A stretch of 64,000 nucleotides of DNA from Ceratopteris richardii (Eukaryota; Streptophyta; Polypodiopsida; Polypodiales; Pteridaceae), in contig CM035433.1 of NCBI GenBank assembly GCA_020310875.1, positions 107,871,758 to 107,935,757 of the forward strand, written 5' to 3'. Shown here piece by piece: positions 1 to 11,013 of the stretch; positions within the stretch are counted from its first letter, which is position 1, and every line of letters begins with the position of its first letter. Below the pieces are notes generated by a model, which made no database searches, was not told the DNA's origin, and worked only from the letters and a program-made list of their open reading frames with translations. A program made the position numbers and the translations under genes.

Positions 1-184
1 GAAGCTTTGACATTACCAATCTTCTCCACATTGTGCTTTGTGTCATCCCCTATTTGCACTTCATGTCTATGCTTTGGACTTTCCAAATCAGATAGAAGAG
101 CAATGTTGCCTACAACATGATTCGAACATCCTGAATCTATGTAGAAGAAATGATCATCTTCTTTACCTTCATTGTGGCTTAGAT
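1..184 (-). pseudogene. Ty1/copia aspartic protease fragment (element Q)
   Basis: Read on the minus strand this stretch gives a copia-type retropepsin start with the active-site motif F-Y-I-D-S-G-C-S-N-H (around 120-150), followed by a beta-strand-rich segment running off the left edge. In copia polyproteins this enzyme follows gag and cleaves the polyprotein inside the virus-like particle. It lies directly downstream of the gag fragment at 185-808 but in another frame, so at least one frameshift separates them. The rest of pol is outside the window. Family assignment is firm from the D-S-G-C-S-N-H motif; integrity cannot be judged. Confidence 0.8.
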
Positions 185-808
185 TCATGAGAAGCAATGA
201 GTCTTCATGTGGTTGATCTTTTGAATAATTGTTGTAGTCCCTTCTATTATAGCCTCTATTGTTATTGTTGAACTTGTGTCCACCTCTGCCTCGATTGCTA
301 CCATATCCACCTCTTCCACTTCCTTTTTGTGTCTTCCCATTGAACCAAAAACTTCTTCAATCAGCTCTCTAATGGATGCTAACTGATCCACAACCTCCTT
401 GACCTTGGTAACAAAATCTATGATGGTTTGTTTAGGTGTCTTCTTCATTTGGTTGAAATTGTTCCAAAGATGATTCTTTCTTGTTTTGGTACTAGCAGAA
501 AAGAAAGTCTCGAGGGCATCCCAAGTCTTTTGAGATATCTTGTATCCTCTAATATGTGGTAATACAAATTCAGAGATAGAGTTTAGTATGTATGACCGTG
601 CTTGAGCATCCCTTGCACACCAAAGTCTAAGCTTATCTGTCTCCTCTTGTGTAGTTCCTCGTTTGGATCTTGGAATAGGCATAGCTTCATCACGTGGTAC
701 AATTCCATAAAGATTTCTACCTTGCAAATAGGCCTCCATTCTGATTTTCCAAGCCACATAGTTGTGTCGATCAAGCTTCTCAATCATTGAGGGAAATTCT
801 TCACCCAT
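185..808 (-). pseudogene. Ty1/copia gag fragment (element Q)
   Basis: A 207-codon minus-strand frame starting with ATG at 808, just inside the primer site. Residues 8-150 are a typical copia gag (UBN2-like) domain: L-D-x-x-N-Y-x-x-W near the start, an A-R-D-A-Q-A-R block in the middle and a helical K-x-x-L-W-x-x-F segment. After about residue 150 the frame leaves the expected Gly/Arg/Asn-rich linker. That linker continues in another frame across 200-340, so a frameshift near 345 breaks gag from the downstream protease. No zinc knuckle is seen. Gag would form the particle shell. Probably non-functional. Confidence 0.82.
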
Positions 809-817
809 CTTAATCTA

Positions 818-829
818 GCTCTAATACCA
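818..829 (-). promoter_or_regulatory. Primer binding site of copia element Q
   Basis: The minus strand reads TGGTATTAGAGC, one base off the usual plant copia site TGGTATCAGAGC, which pairs with the 3' end of initiator tRNA-Met. It sits one base inside the LTR boundary at 831, which fixes element orientation and LTR end. Confidence 0.85.
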
Positions 830-830
830 C

Positions 831-1830
831 TGAAAGAACTTGGAGAAGCTTGTAGGAGGTAGAAAAGTGTGTTTCGAAGCGACAAAGTTTGGTCCATCCA
901 ACTGGCACAAGACCAGCCCTTGAGCTTATGGAGACTCAAATAGACCTTATATGCATGCAATAAGTGCATAGAAATGCACTATGTACTTTGGAGCATCAAG
1001 GAGAAGGATTCGATACAAAACAAATAGGTTCGTGCATCGACTAGCTCAGAAAATTTACTATCTATGGAAGAGACAATGAACTTCAAATGCCCATAGCAAC
1101 CAGCGTGATTACAATTAGAAAAAATCCTCTTATGGGAGTGATGCACATATGGTTGCGTGTATATAATGCACAAAATTATAAGGAATAAGAAAAATATGCT
1201 ATAAGAATGAATGAGACACTCAACGGTGGTACCTCCTATTTTTCAAGAATACGTAGAGATTGACCCCGAGACAGAAAAACTGAGATTTTTCCCAATATAC
1301 TAAACCAAATTCCATGAAAATTTATAGGCATAAACTAAATACTAATATATTTTCAATGCGCCATTTTTTATGAAATTTGGAGCTCTCGAGAGAGTAGCAA
1401 CCTCCGCAAGATTACTATTCGCGAAGAAGATGATGCAAAAAATTGAAGGAGCAAGACAATAATGGTCACAAGTGTATGTATATTGCTTCCATGTATTGTA
1501 CAAGTGATTTGAAGTCTTTATATAGACTCTAGGAGTGTTCCACAACTTTGACAAGTGGATTTTGAATTCAAATGAAAGTGAGAATGGTTGTTGGAGGGAA
1601 TCGATTCACTTTCCTACAATCTAGGAAAAGTGAAGATCTAGTTTGATCTACTTTTAGGTGATTGATTGCTTGATTGATTACAACTCAACCACCACAAATT
1701 CGTGGGATTTGGGCTCTCTTTTTCTATTTTTACATGTGTAAAGCTGAAAGCTTTTACAATGGTAAATGAACCATCAAAAATCTCTCAAAAAAATACAATA
1801 AATGAGCATAGGTAAAAGAACTCTCCAACA
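831..1830 (-). repeat. 5' LTR of copia element Q
   Basis: A 1000-bp LTR inferred from one copy only. On the plus strand it begins TGAAAGAAC next to the primer site and ends CTCTCCAACA; in element sense it runs TGTTGGAGAG to TTCTTTCA, with the expected TG...CA ends. At 1831 the sequence becomes decayed gypsy pol (element G), so Q inserted into G. The partner LTR is off the left edge, so no target-site duplication can be tested. No long ORF is present. Confidence 0.65.
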
Positions 1831-2601
1831 GATATTCTTTTGCCATAATCAAAGAGATAGTTTTTGATGTAGATCAAGTCCACCTCAAGCATAGTGTAAG
1901 CTTGATGTTCCAATAGAAGAGTGTGAGGAAGTGACTCAAGAACTAGATGAGAGTAGTGAAGAAGACCTAGAGTCCATAATTATGGAACCCTTCTGGTCAA
2001 TAGAAGAGGAATATCTCTCCTTTGTGGAAGCCACAACTCCTGAGATGGACAAGGAAAATCAAATAAGAAAACCCAAATCACTTGTAAAAGATACAAAAAG
2101 TAAGCAAAAGAAGAGAAATAAATCACCCCACACAGAAGAAGAAGAACCACTCATATAAGTACCAGAGAATTTCAAAAAATATGAAATAGAAGATAGAAGA
2201 ATCATGGTAAAGATGCCTAAAAGAGAAGAGGGCATTGGAGAAGTATATGATAACTGAGAGAAAACCAAAAAAATAGTGGTTACAATTGAATACGGAGAAG
2301 AAAAATGCACATACATAGGGCATGATGTGATTGAGGAGGAGGAAGAAGAAGATTTAACCACCCTATTGCAAGAATATAGAGATGTGTTTGCTTGGAGTTA
2401 CAAGGACCTGAAAGGAGTAGACCAAGATATATGCCCCCATAGAATTCCTATGACTCTAGAAGCTAAACTACCAAGCAAAAACCATACACTTACAATGATA
2501 ACTATGACGCCAAGATTAAAGAGGATATAGACCATTTGATAGAAGCAGGATTCATTTACGAAATTAAGCATACCAAATGGGTATCCCCCATTGTGGTCGT
2601 G
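1831..2601 (+). pseudogene. Decayed gypsy pol: acidic spacer and start of RT (element G)
   Basis: This stretch aligns codon by codon with the region between retropepsin 1 and reverse transcriptase in the nearly intact element P (46090-46770). Recognisable blocks are an E/D-rich spacer, V-P-E-N-F-K-K-Y-E-I, K-M-P-K-R-E, C-T-Y-I-G-H-D and Y-R-D-V-F-A-W-S-Y-K-D-L-K-G-V, then E-A-G-F-I-Y-E-I at the RT start. In-frame stops at 2156 and near 2257 and a frameshift near 2470 disable it. It ends at 2601, where element K is inserted, and resumes at 5514. Confidence 0.85.
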
Positions 2602-3238
2602 TGTAGCTCAGTGATGAGTAGCACCTCCTTTAATGTCAATCCGGGAAGACATGAGGATGGTATGAAGACCTTGAACAAGTGATGGCACAAGTGTGTGAGT
2701 GAGAAGCACACCAACATGCACACACAAAAACACACACCTGCACACACGGCAAGAAGAGAGAGAGAGAGACAATGGAGTTCTTTAGATTACTCAAAAGTGA
2801 CTCTTACAAGTTCAATTCTACAACAAGATAACCTCAAAAATGACCTCTCTAGCTCTTTTTATAGTTTTTGACTAGTTTTTGGCCCTGTCCAGACCTAGTG
2901 TCCGGCCTAGTTAAAAATTAGGTTCTAGGGCCTATTTGAGGGCTCAAATGGAGTCTAAAAAATATGAAAATTGATAGGTAGGTACTTCTAATGATCCTCA
3001 AGCTGAAGGACTCCTTGGCTTGCACAAAATGGAGTCGAAACTATCCCACAATGGTATTTACAAGGTTAATGAAGTGATGAAAATCACTGTTCAAATGCGG
3101 TTTGGTTGGAAAATTTGGATGGCCTATTTGCCAGATCTTCGTTGACTACTTTGTCTGCTTGTGCCTTCTCTCCGCTCTGGCTCCCTTCTTTGGCTTCCTT
3201 GTCTTGTGAGCCCTTGGGTGCCTTGACTACTGCCAACA
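2602..3238 (-). repeat. 3' LTR of element K
   Basis: A 637-bp LTR homologous to the 716-bp P LTRs. On the plus strand it starts TGTAGCTCAG and ends TGCCAACA; in element sense it runs TGTTGGCAGTAG to GAGCTACA. It carries a TATA-like TATAAAAA (plus 2856-2863, reversed), a CA/TG-rich tract at 2718-2740 and the hairpin AGTGAT-N4-ATCACT at 3073-3088. A purine tract (reverse of 3239-3254) abuts its start. Confidence 0.85.
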
Positions 3239-4312
3239 CCCCCCCTCTCTCGCGTCTGTCGTCTCTGACAAACCGTTGTTTGGCTGAGCGTTTGACATAG
3301 AATTCAACCACGTCTGAAGCTAGGTGGTGTTCTTCTAGCCGTAGCCCTCTTGCTAAGTCAGTGAGGAGAGCATCCCAATCCACTGGACTTGGAACATCCG
3401 GATGTGACACACGCAATTGTTCTGAATGTAATGTGTGCTCCATTGCAAAGAGGTGGAGTACGTGGGAGGGTCTAGGAACAAAGACTTCAGAGTGGTATTC
3501 CCAGAACCCCATGATGAACATCTCTTCAAATGTTTGCTTGTAGCAAGCGGGGAGGTATTTAATTCGTGCATGCCATGCATATATCACCAGGATGGAGGGG
3601 GTTGTACTCATATCCTAGACCAAGTCGAGGTTACGTGCTGTGAATCCAACTCCTGAGAAATGTGGGTCTTTAATATCTTTGAAGGTTCTGAAGGTTACCA
3701 GCATCAACTCAAATATCTTTATGCACATCTGAGCCATTACATCTGGGATGTTTCGCATTCTGACTCCCTAGTGGTGGATGGTAGAGAGCATGTAGCCCAC
3801 TGTAGCTTGTCCCCGTGGTGGTGCCAGGTATACGTAATTGAGCCACTTTGCACATCCTTTGACATTCTTCACAGTGATGGCAAACTCAGGCCATGTGCAT
3901 CTTTTGAGTATGGGAGCATAACAGGGATTATACTTAATGACTAGTGGCATGTTATTCCAAGTTCGAACCATCTCAGGGTAAGTTTCTAAGAGTCATAGCC
4001 GTCAGGTAGGTTGATGAATTGATCCTTGTTTAGCGCTCTCAAGGATATCATCAGGGCCTAATTGAGTGGCAAATGTTGGAGCCTTGCCACATCGTCGTTG
4101 AATTTCAGCGTTGTAATCTGCCAAGAGTACACAATACGGCACATACTGATCATCGTTGGTGCCTATCCATCTGTGATGAGACATACTTCAGAAATATTCT
4201 AATTTGATAATGGTGTCCTTAATCTTGGTCATGGACTCAATCTAGACCGCGACTCGCTCGTCATGTGTATTGGCCGTTTTTTTGAGTTTCTGCATCCATT
4301 CTAGGGATTCTA
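3084..4312 (-). pseudogene. C-terminal part of the post-pol ORF (element K)
   Basis: Minus-strand fragments that join into the C-terminal third of the post-pol protein seen in P (53990-55166). In order: M-S-H-H-R-W with a block like P residues around 1000 (4184-4002), a W-x-N-M-P-L-V-I-K-Y-N-P block with R-C-T-W-P-E-F (3971-3768), and the conserved block Q-T-F-E-E-M-F-I-M-G-F-W-E-Y with a basic/Gln tail (3611-3084). Stops and a frameshift near 3980 and 3610 break it. The last part of the frame runs through the polypurine tract into the LTR, as in P. Function is unknown. Confidence 0.8.
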
Positions 4313-4982
4313 CCTGTAGAGAATATCAAGTCTGCTTGAAACCAGAAAAGTGTGTTTTCATGGTCAGGCAAGGCAAGATTCTAGGACACATAGTGTCAAA
4401 GAATGGCATATCCACTGATGAAGAGAAAGTGAGAGTGATCGGAGAACTACCTAGGCCAAAGAATGTCAAGGAATTGCAAGCTTTCATGGGGCATTGTGGC
4501 TATTACCGACACTTTATACACATGTATGCCATCATTGCAAAGCCTCTGTACGGACTTTTGACCAATTTTGAGTGGACTGAGGAATGTGATAACTCCTTCA
4601 ATGAGCTTAAACGACGATTATGCTTAGCGCCAATCTTGACTACACCAGATTGGAATAAGCCCTTTCATGTGCATGTGGATGCATCCAATTAGTGTGTACT
4701 CGCACAACCTACTTGCGAAGGTAATATGGATCTCCCAATTGCCTATGCTAGTAGACAACTAAATACGGCTGAACGGAATTACACCACTATTGAGAGAGAA
4801 GGATTAGGCATGGTATATGTGGTTAAGAAGTTTAGACACTATTTGCTTGCAAATAAGTTTAAATTTTTTACTGACCATCAAGCATTGTTATATCTCGTGA
4901 ACAAGCCATGCAATACAGGTAGATTAGTAAGATGGTTTCTCTTGCTAATGGAATATGACTTTGAGGTTGTGGTGAGGAAACA
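4313..4982 (+). pseudogene. Inverted RT/RNase H piece inside element K
   Basis: A plus-strand pol segment lying inside minus-strand K. It encodes the RT thumb/connection region (C-V-F-M-V-R-Q-G-K-I-L-G-H-I, F-M-G-H-C-G-Y-Y) and the RNase H start (F-H-V-H-V-D-A-S-N), then after a stop at 4690 and a short deletion it continues through A-Y-A-S-R-Q-L-N, E-R-E-G-L-G-M-V-Y and D-H-Q-A-L-L-Y-L-V to V-V-V-R-K. It is about 95% like P 47190-47855. It begins just after the RT active site and ends abruptly where LTR sequence starts. An independent fragment, not part of G. Confidence 0.85.
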
Positions 4983-5513
4983 GAAGACTGAAGCACACCA
5001 ACATGCACACACATACACACACACATGCACACACGGCAAGAACAAAGAGAGAGACAATGGAGTTCTTTAGATTACTCAAAAGTTCTCTTACAAGTTCAAT
5101 TCTACAACAAGCTAACCTCAAAAATGAGCTCTCTAGCTCTTTTTGACTAGTTTTTGGCATTGTCCAGACCTAGTGTCCGGCCTAGTTAAAAATTAGGTTC
5201 TAGGGCCTATTTGAGGGCTCAAATGGAGTCTAAAAAATATGAAAATTGATAGGTAGGTACTTCTAATGCTCCTCAAGCTCAAGGACTCCTTGGCTTGCAT
5301 AGAATGGAGTCGAAACTATCCAAAAATGGTATTTACAAGGTTAAGGAAGTGATGAAAATCACTGTTCAAATGCAGTTTGGTTGGAAAATTTGGATGGCCT
5401 ATTTGCCAGATCTTTGTTGACTACCTTGTCTGCTTGTGCCTTCTCTCTGCTCTAGCTCCCTTCTTTGGCTTCCTTGTCTTGTGAGTCCTTCGGTGCCTTG
5501 ACTGCTACCAACA
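4983..5513 (-). repeat. Truncated 5' LTR of element K
   Basis: Homologous to 2700-3238 and ending on the plus strand in CTACCAACA next to the target duplication TCGTG. About 100 bp of the LTR end normally next to the primer site are missing and replaced by the inverted pol piece. A CA-rich tract at 5000-5033 matches the TG tract of related LTRs. It differs from the 3' LTR by several percent. Confidence 0.8.
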
Positions 5514-6690
5514 TCGTGCCCAAGAAGAACAAAAAATTGCATGTGTGTAATAACCTTAAAAAAGTTAACGATGCCCTAATTAGAGACAGTTATCCTCTTT
5601 GTATCAAGGAACATCTATTGGAATGAGTCACGGGCAAGGAAGTTTACAACTTTCTTGATAGATTCTCAGGCTATAATGAAGTAGCCATTGCTCCAGAAGA
5701 TCAACGCAAGACGGCTTTTGCCACATTTCCTGTGATGCCACTGCTCCAGAAGTAGCCATTGCTCCAAAAGATCAACACAAGATGGCTTTTGCATTTCATG
5801 TGATGCCATTTTGGCTAACGAATGCACCTGCCATATTTCAATGACCCATGTGTCATGTTTTTAATGAATTCTTAAGAAAGAATTTGGAAGTTTATGTGGA
5901 CAACATATGTGCGCATTCTAACATGAGGCAGACCCACATTCCTAAACTAAGACAGATTCTTGAGAAATGTTGAGAATATCAGGTTTGCTTGAAGCCAAAG
6001 AAGTGTATTTTCATGGTCAAGCAAGGCAAAATTCTAGGAAACATTATGTCAAAGAACAGAATCTCTATGGATGAAGAAAAGGTGAAAGTAATTGCAGACC
6101 TACCTAGGCCAAAGAATGTGAAACAGGTACAGGCTTTCATGGATCATTGTGGTTATTATCCGTGATGTATATACATGTATGCTATCATTGCAAATCCTTT
6201 GTACTCTCTTTTGACCAAGTTTGAATGGATGGATGAATGTGAGAAATCATTCAATGAACTTAAATGACGCCTGTGTTCAACACCTATATTAACAACATCG
6301 GATTGAAGTAAGCCATTCCATGTACATGTGGATGCATCCAACTATGCCATAGGATGTGTGTTGGCACAACCTATGAATGAAGGTAATATGGATCTTCCCA
6401 TAGCTTATGCAAGTAGGCAATTAAACACAGGCAAAAGAAATACACCATGACGGAGCACGAGGGATTAGGAATGATTTATGTGGTAGAGATATTCAGGCAC
6501 TAGTTATTGGCAAACAAGTTCAAATTCTTCACTAATCATCAGGCATTGTTGTACTTTGTCAATAAGCCCTGTAACACCGGACGATTGATACTGGTATCTA
6601 TTACTAATAAAATACAACTTTAAAGTAGTAGTCAGAAAGGGAAGAACCCACCTTAGAGTTGACAACCTTTCATGATTGACTACGGGAGAA
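5514..6690 (+). pseudogene. Decayed gypsy RT and RNase H (element G)
   Basis: This continues the RT interrupted at 2601 and aligns with P 46775-47900. RT blocks survive in pieces: L-K-K-V-N, F-S-G-Y-N, M-P-F-x-L-T-N-A-P-A, the active site reading Y-V-D-N instead of Y-V-D-D (near 5893-5904), G-K-I-L-G-N-I, and H-C-G-Y-Y. RNase H follows with F-H-V-H-V-D-A-S-N-Y-A-I-G (about 6315) and A-Y-A-S-R-Q-L-N. There are many stops and frameshifts, and a local duplication at 5675-5812. The Asp-to-Asn change and stops make it dead. Confidence 0.85.
5675..5812 (+). repeat. Short imperfect tandem duplication within decayed RT
   Basis: The segment with GCCATTGCTCCA, GATCAACRCAAGA and TTTCxTGTGATGCCA appears twice in a row (about 5675-5735 and 5748-5812). 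It is single in P. The same double copy is in the second large duplicate (57790-57915), so it predates that event. Confidence 0.75.
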
Positions 6691-8375
6691 GCTCCTCAAG
6701 GAATAGCGGGTGAGCAACCAGAGACATACCTGTTTAATCTTGAGATACTACCTAAATGGGCCAAGACTATTGTTCCTATTCTCACATTTGGACCCAAGAA
6801 TCCGAGGATCAAAGAAGGAGACATTATCAAATCACAAAGATACTAGATACTAGCAAGAAGCATATACAAACAAGATAATCAAAAAATTATTGCTTGTTGC
6901 ATAGATGAATCAGAACACAATAATTGGTTGCAAATAGCACATGTAGGTGCATTGAAGCAACATCATTTGAAACAGCGTACATTGTAGACTCTACACATAT
7001 TAGGAGTATATTGGCCTTCTATGGAAGCAAACATAGGCTATTTAAAGAATGTCCTGTATGTTGTGGAAAACCCCCAATGGAACATGCAACTTTGTGTATT
7101 GTGTCTCTCACTCCAGAATGGAGTGAACCCATGGTGACATACTTAAGAACAAAAACATTCCCTCAAGGAATGATATTAGCAAGACAAAGAAGTCTAGAGC
7201 AGGAAGCTCAAGATTATGTACCCATTGGCAATAACCTATACAAACGAGGAAGAGATGGATACTTGAGACAGTGTGTTCAAGAGACTGATTACTTGAGTGT
7301 ATTAGAGAGTGCACACCAAGGTGTTGGAGGAGGTCATTTTGGCTCCGATAGAATAATCAAAGCCATTGTATTTGCAGGATTATGGTGGCCCACTCTTCAC
7401 ATGGATGCACATACCTATGTTAAGAGATGTGATGTGTGCCAAAGAACGCAGTTTCCTACTTGCATAGATGAAATGCCACTGGAACGTGCATTCTCTAAGT
7501 GGGATATAGACTTCATAGGACCCATTAATGCCCCTTCTAAAGGTTCTCATGTGGAATACATCATAGTAGTGATAGATTGTCTTATCGAATGGGTAGAAGT
7601 TAAGGTGACAAAAAGAAGTATGCACACACGATGGAAAAATTCTTATTTGAAAATGTCTTTATGAGATATGGATTTCCTATAGCTTTGGTGAGCAATAAAG
7701 GAACTCACCTTCTAAACCAGGTCATCGAATATTTGTTATAGGATTTCATGGTGATTCACAAGAAATCCACACCATATCATCCTCATGCCAATGGTCAGAT
7801 AGAAAGTACTAAGAAGATCCTGTGTAATGTATTGACAAAACTCGTGAACAACAAACATTCACATTGGGACAAACAGTTACATCATGTTGTTTGGGCATAT
7901 CGAGTGGCCTACAAGACCGTACTCAATGCAAATCCCTTTGAGATGGTTTTTGGTCAAAATGTTGTGCTCCCTTTGGACTTTTTGATACCCACCCTTAAGG
8001 TTGCAGAAGAATATCAGTGGACAAGCCATTAATTATCATCAAGGATAATGGACTTGGAGCGATTTGGAGAAACCAAGCTGAAAGCGGCAGCAAGGATATA
8101 TGTAGCAAAGACGTGAGAGAAAGCCTATTTTGATGCACATGTGGAAGATAAAGGTTTAAAAGAAAGTGACTTAGTCCTAGTGTATACATTGAAACAACGT
8201 GCACGGAAGATAGAGAAACATGGTTATGGACCTATGATTATTAACAGACTATCGACAAGTGGAGTAGTTCAATTATCCATGCTAGAAGGAGAGATAATGC
8301 CTTATTACATTAGTGGATGTAGAGTCAAGCTTTATGAGGAACCTCTTATGGAGGACATGCTTAGATGACTCACAT
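6690..8375 (+). pseudogene. Decayed gypsy integrase with two HHCC modules (element G)
   Basis: It aligns with P 47896-49600. The first HHCC-like block (A-H-V-G-A-L-K-Q-H-H, about 6937-6965, with a degraded C-x-x-C near 7050) is followed by a second, intact one (A-H-Q-G-V-G-G-G-H ... C-D-V-C, 7310-7440). The DDE core follows: D-F-I-G-P-I (about 7506), a second Asp site reading S-N-K-G instead of S-D-R-G (about 7690), then a readable block ending G-Q-I-E-S-T (7750-7815). A GPY/F-like module R-x-x-K-H-G-Y-G-P-M-I-I-N-R lies at 8141-8368. Frameshifts near 7660 and stops at 7741, 8031 and 8117 inactivate it. Confidence 0.85.
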
Positions 8376-10101
8376 TGGCAACGAAGCATAAGGAGAAAAG
8401 AGAATACATGAGGAAGCTCAGGTTGAAGCTCTAGAACGCATTAGATGCATGAAATTAAGAAGACCAGGATTAGGGAGAGAAAATTATAACCAATTCGAGG
8501 AAGCACCAAGATACCCCATGGCCATGTGTCAAACAAAGTCAATTGCTCATCCTATCATACTGAATAAGATACCATTCGTTACAGTCATCCTAGACGAAGG
8601 CAGCATCCACCATGAGCTTAGGGCTTTAATTAATTCAAGTATTGTGACTAGTGCGATTAGAGGTCTCACTATAAGGACTCAAGATTAGAAATGCAACCAA
8701 TTGAGGCTTAGCTCATAGGGCTAGGAGGCATGGAAACTCCTTGCATGGGTGAGGTAGACCTTCCTATCCTCATACACGAAGCGACCACGACTATGAAACT
8801 CCTAGTGTGCCATGGCGATGACCTGATGGAACCATTAATCCTTGGCCAAGATTGGTTATACGATCATTTAGTGGACCTAAATCTTAGATGAGGTTCCTTG
8901 CAACTCAAGACCTTAGACTACAGCGAGTGATACTACTTGACTTCCCTAACAATACCCCACCTGAGGAATGTAACCCTACACCATATGGAATGACTGGGAA
9001 GGCAGACCAAAAGATTTTTGGTCAAATCCATCAGACAAGCACACTCCATCCAAAGTCAACCCATGAGAGCTTGGCGATGGATAGTTGCTAGTCAGGAGGA
9101 TGTCAGGAGATCTTCCCCTGGTCTTCCTTTACACAGGAAGGGGTTCACATCAGCGGTCAGGTGGGATACATTAGCGAACAAATGGGGACCATAGGCTCTT
9201 GTGTCCCATCCTCCACACTTCTCGCAGACGAGCCTATATCTGTTGTACAGAATGCCTCACTTCCTAATGGGCAGGTCATGCAAGTGTTGGACGTCACTTC
9301 TTTTCCAAAGCAGAGTGTCAACCAGACTTCTCAACCACGACCTCTAAGAAGTCAACCATGACTAAGGAACCCAAATTGATGATCATACTAGACAAACCAA
9401 AAGTGGAAGCAGTACCAAAAACCCAAGACAAGCAACACAAAGCAAGTATGGGTGCCAAAAGGACAAAAGGTACCAACAGTTTCCAACAATGAAAAAAATA
9501 ATAAGAAGAAGTCAAGGCAAAAGCAGAGTCAGTATCCAACCTACCCTCGACCTTATGTTCCATCGATGAGAACCAGACACATTTGGATTGCCAAGAAGTA
9601 CTTAACAAAACGACCCACACCCATGCAGATTTGGGTACCAAAGAATTGTATTTGAGCTGAAAACCCAAGCCATGTATGTAATATTCATCCCTTTGACATC
9701 ACTCCACCCATCGACACCACTACTGCCTGGTTCACCTTTTGTACATCAACAAAAGAACATAACCCACCCATCAGCTCTTAGGAAATGGATGCCAAAATGT
9801 GTCCAAAAACCTCCACATGATCCTTTGTATAACATAACACTTCCTGTGTCTAACCATTACCCTTGTAATAATTCACCCAGGACTCAAATTTGAATAAATT
9901 CACCCAGACTAACCCACCACCACTTGTAATAACATCTCATCACAAGCAATGTATGCAATATCTAAAGAAATCACTCCATAAACTAGCTCATGACACTTGG
10001 CTACATGGGTTACACATCAGCTATGGAAAGGGATTTCGGTCTCAGTTTATTGGGATCATAATTAATTTCCATACTAATGTGTTATCCTTTTGTAGCAGAT
10101 C
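8376..10101 (+). pseudogene. Decayed second retropepsin and W-V-P-K tail (element G)
   Basis: It corresponds to P 49600-50930. The E-E-A-x-x-E-A-L-E-R-I-R helix (about 8400-8450) precedes a retropepsin-like unit whose active site has decayed from A-L-I-D-S-G-A to A-L-I-N-S-S (about 8620-8640); the C-terminal P-L-I-L-G-Q-D-W signature remains (8830-8860). Beyond 8890 the frame is broken, but W-V-P-K-type motifs are still visible at 9449, 9580 (H-I-W-I-A-K-K), 9628 (Q-I-W-V-P-K) and 9786. The last 200 bp is the gap before the post-pol ORF and holds a splice-acceptor-like sequence at 10066-10095. Confidence 0.75.
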
Positions 10102-10441
10102 ATGTCTACACTCATTTCAATCATCATGCAAACTGAAGGAACTTCCTAGGTTGGCCCTAGTGTGATAGTGGTCAATTTTGGTAATATGTTAGCTGAATCT
10201 TACCCTACATCGCAACCACCAGAATTTCAAGGTTTCAAAGGACCGATGCCAATCAATGATCCTCCTATAGGACACACTGAAAAAGTTCATAGCAACTCAC
10301 ATTGGCTCCAAGGTCTAGCAGGACCCCTAGCAGACACACACTTTATCTATGACTCCATGATTTGTTTTGATGGTAACAAGTGGGGCAGATATCAGTTTTT
10401 CTCATGTGAATTTGAAGAGCTTCAAAATTCAAAGGAGTTAC
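10102..10441 (+). pseudogene. Start of post-pol ORF, cut by copia C1 (element G)
   Basis: ATG at 10102 opens a frame with T-E-G-T-S, a stop at 10147, and then about 90 readable codons. They match the first 110 residues of the post-pol protein of P, including P-x-x-x-D-P-P-x-G-H-T, L-A-G-P-L-A-D and N-K-W-G-R-Y-x-F-F-S-x-E-F-E. The copia LTR at 10442 truncates it. Start choice rests on agreement with the P and M starts and on the acceptor-like TTTTGTAG just upstream. Dead fragment. Confidence 0.75.
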
Positions 10442-10671
10442 TGTTGATATATTTAGGTAGTGATGTGTGTGAACACACTAGGACCGCCGGGGCACTTTTT
10501 TCCCTCTTTAGGAGGTTTTTTTCCCCCCGCTTGTATATACGCCTATTGCCCTAATGGGCTACTTATCTTTGTACATTCTCTAGTAATACATTCAGTATTG
10601 TGTGTTGTGCTCCAAGCTTCTTCTTCTTCCTTGTGCTGTTCGCGTGCTTCTGCAGACGTCTAACTCCAACA
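10442..10671 (+). repeat. 5' LTR of copia C1
   Basis: 230 bp, TGTTGATATATT to ACTCCAACA. It has a TATA-like TATATA near 10533, runs of T and C around 10498-10528, and a CTTCTTCTTCTTCC stretch near the end. Paired with 14912-15141. Confidence 0.95.
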
Positions 10672-10673
10672 AT

Positions 10674-10685
10674 TGGTATCAGAGC
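10674..10685 (+). promoter_or_regulatory. Primer binding site of copia C1
   Basis: TGGTATCAGAGC, an exact match to the canonical plant copia site for initiator tRNA-Met, two bases after the LTR end. Confidence 0.95.
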
Positions 10686-11013
10686 AGGTCGACGCCCATC
10701 TACACTCCTCCGTTTGCAGTCTTAGAATTGCACTAATTTTGGTGAGCATACTCAACGTGTTTGCGAGATCAAAATGGCTTCGCTCTGTGGTGCCGAAGTC
10801 ACGATCTGAGCTCGTTTCGGCCTCCGAACGCACTATCACAGCGCTTGTGCAGGCTATTTCATCTTTTTGTGCCAAAGGTATATACCAGTTTTTGTTCGCC
10901 AATTTAAGCGTCTCGAAGTCTGCTACAGGTCTAGCAGAACTCGTCTGGGCAATTCTGTTCAACTTTTTGAGATACAGTCAATTTTCTGCATCAAGGTATT
11001 TTAGTCACCGGCC
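10686..11013 (+). other. Untranslated leader of copia C1
   Basis: About 330 bp between primer site and gag ATG. Nothing recognisable beyond a T-rich composition; short frames here are not conserved features. It is the expected place for packaging signals, but none can be identified by eye. Confidence 0.6.

Larger units (their letters stand above)
2602..5513 (-). mobile_element. Rearranged Ty3/gypsy derivative K inserted in G
   Basis: A 2.9-kb insertion flanked by the 5-bp target duplication TCGTG (2597-2601 and 5514-5518); the interrupted RT reading of G resumes exactly after it. Layout in element sense, right to left: truncated 5' LTR (5513-4983), a pol piece in the opposite orientation (4313-4982), a post-pol ORF remnant, a G-rich polypurine tract and a full 3' LTR (3238-2602). 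It lacks a primer site, gag and most of pol, so it could only have moved in trans or been rearranged during or after insertion. LTR divergence of several percent marks it as older than P and M. Confidence 0.8.

Noticed and set aside
3660-3944. Plus-strand frame opposite the K post-pol remnant as a host gene
   Set aside because: Antisense of sequence that aligns well with the P post-pol protein; duplicated with K.
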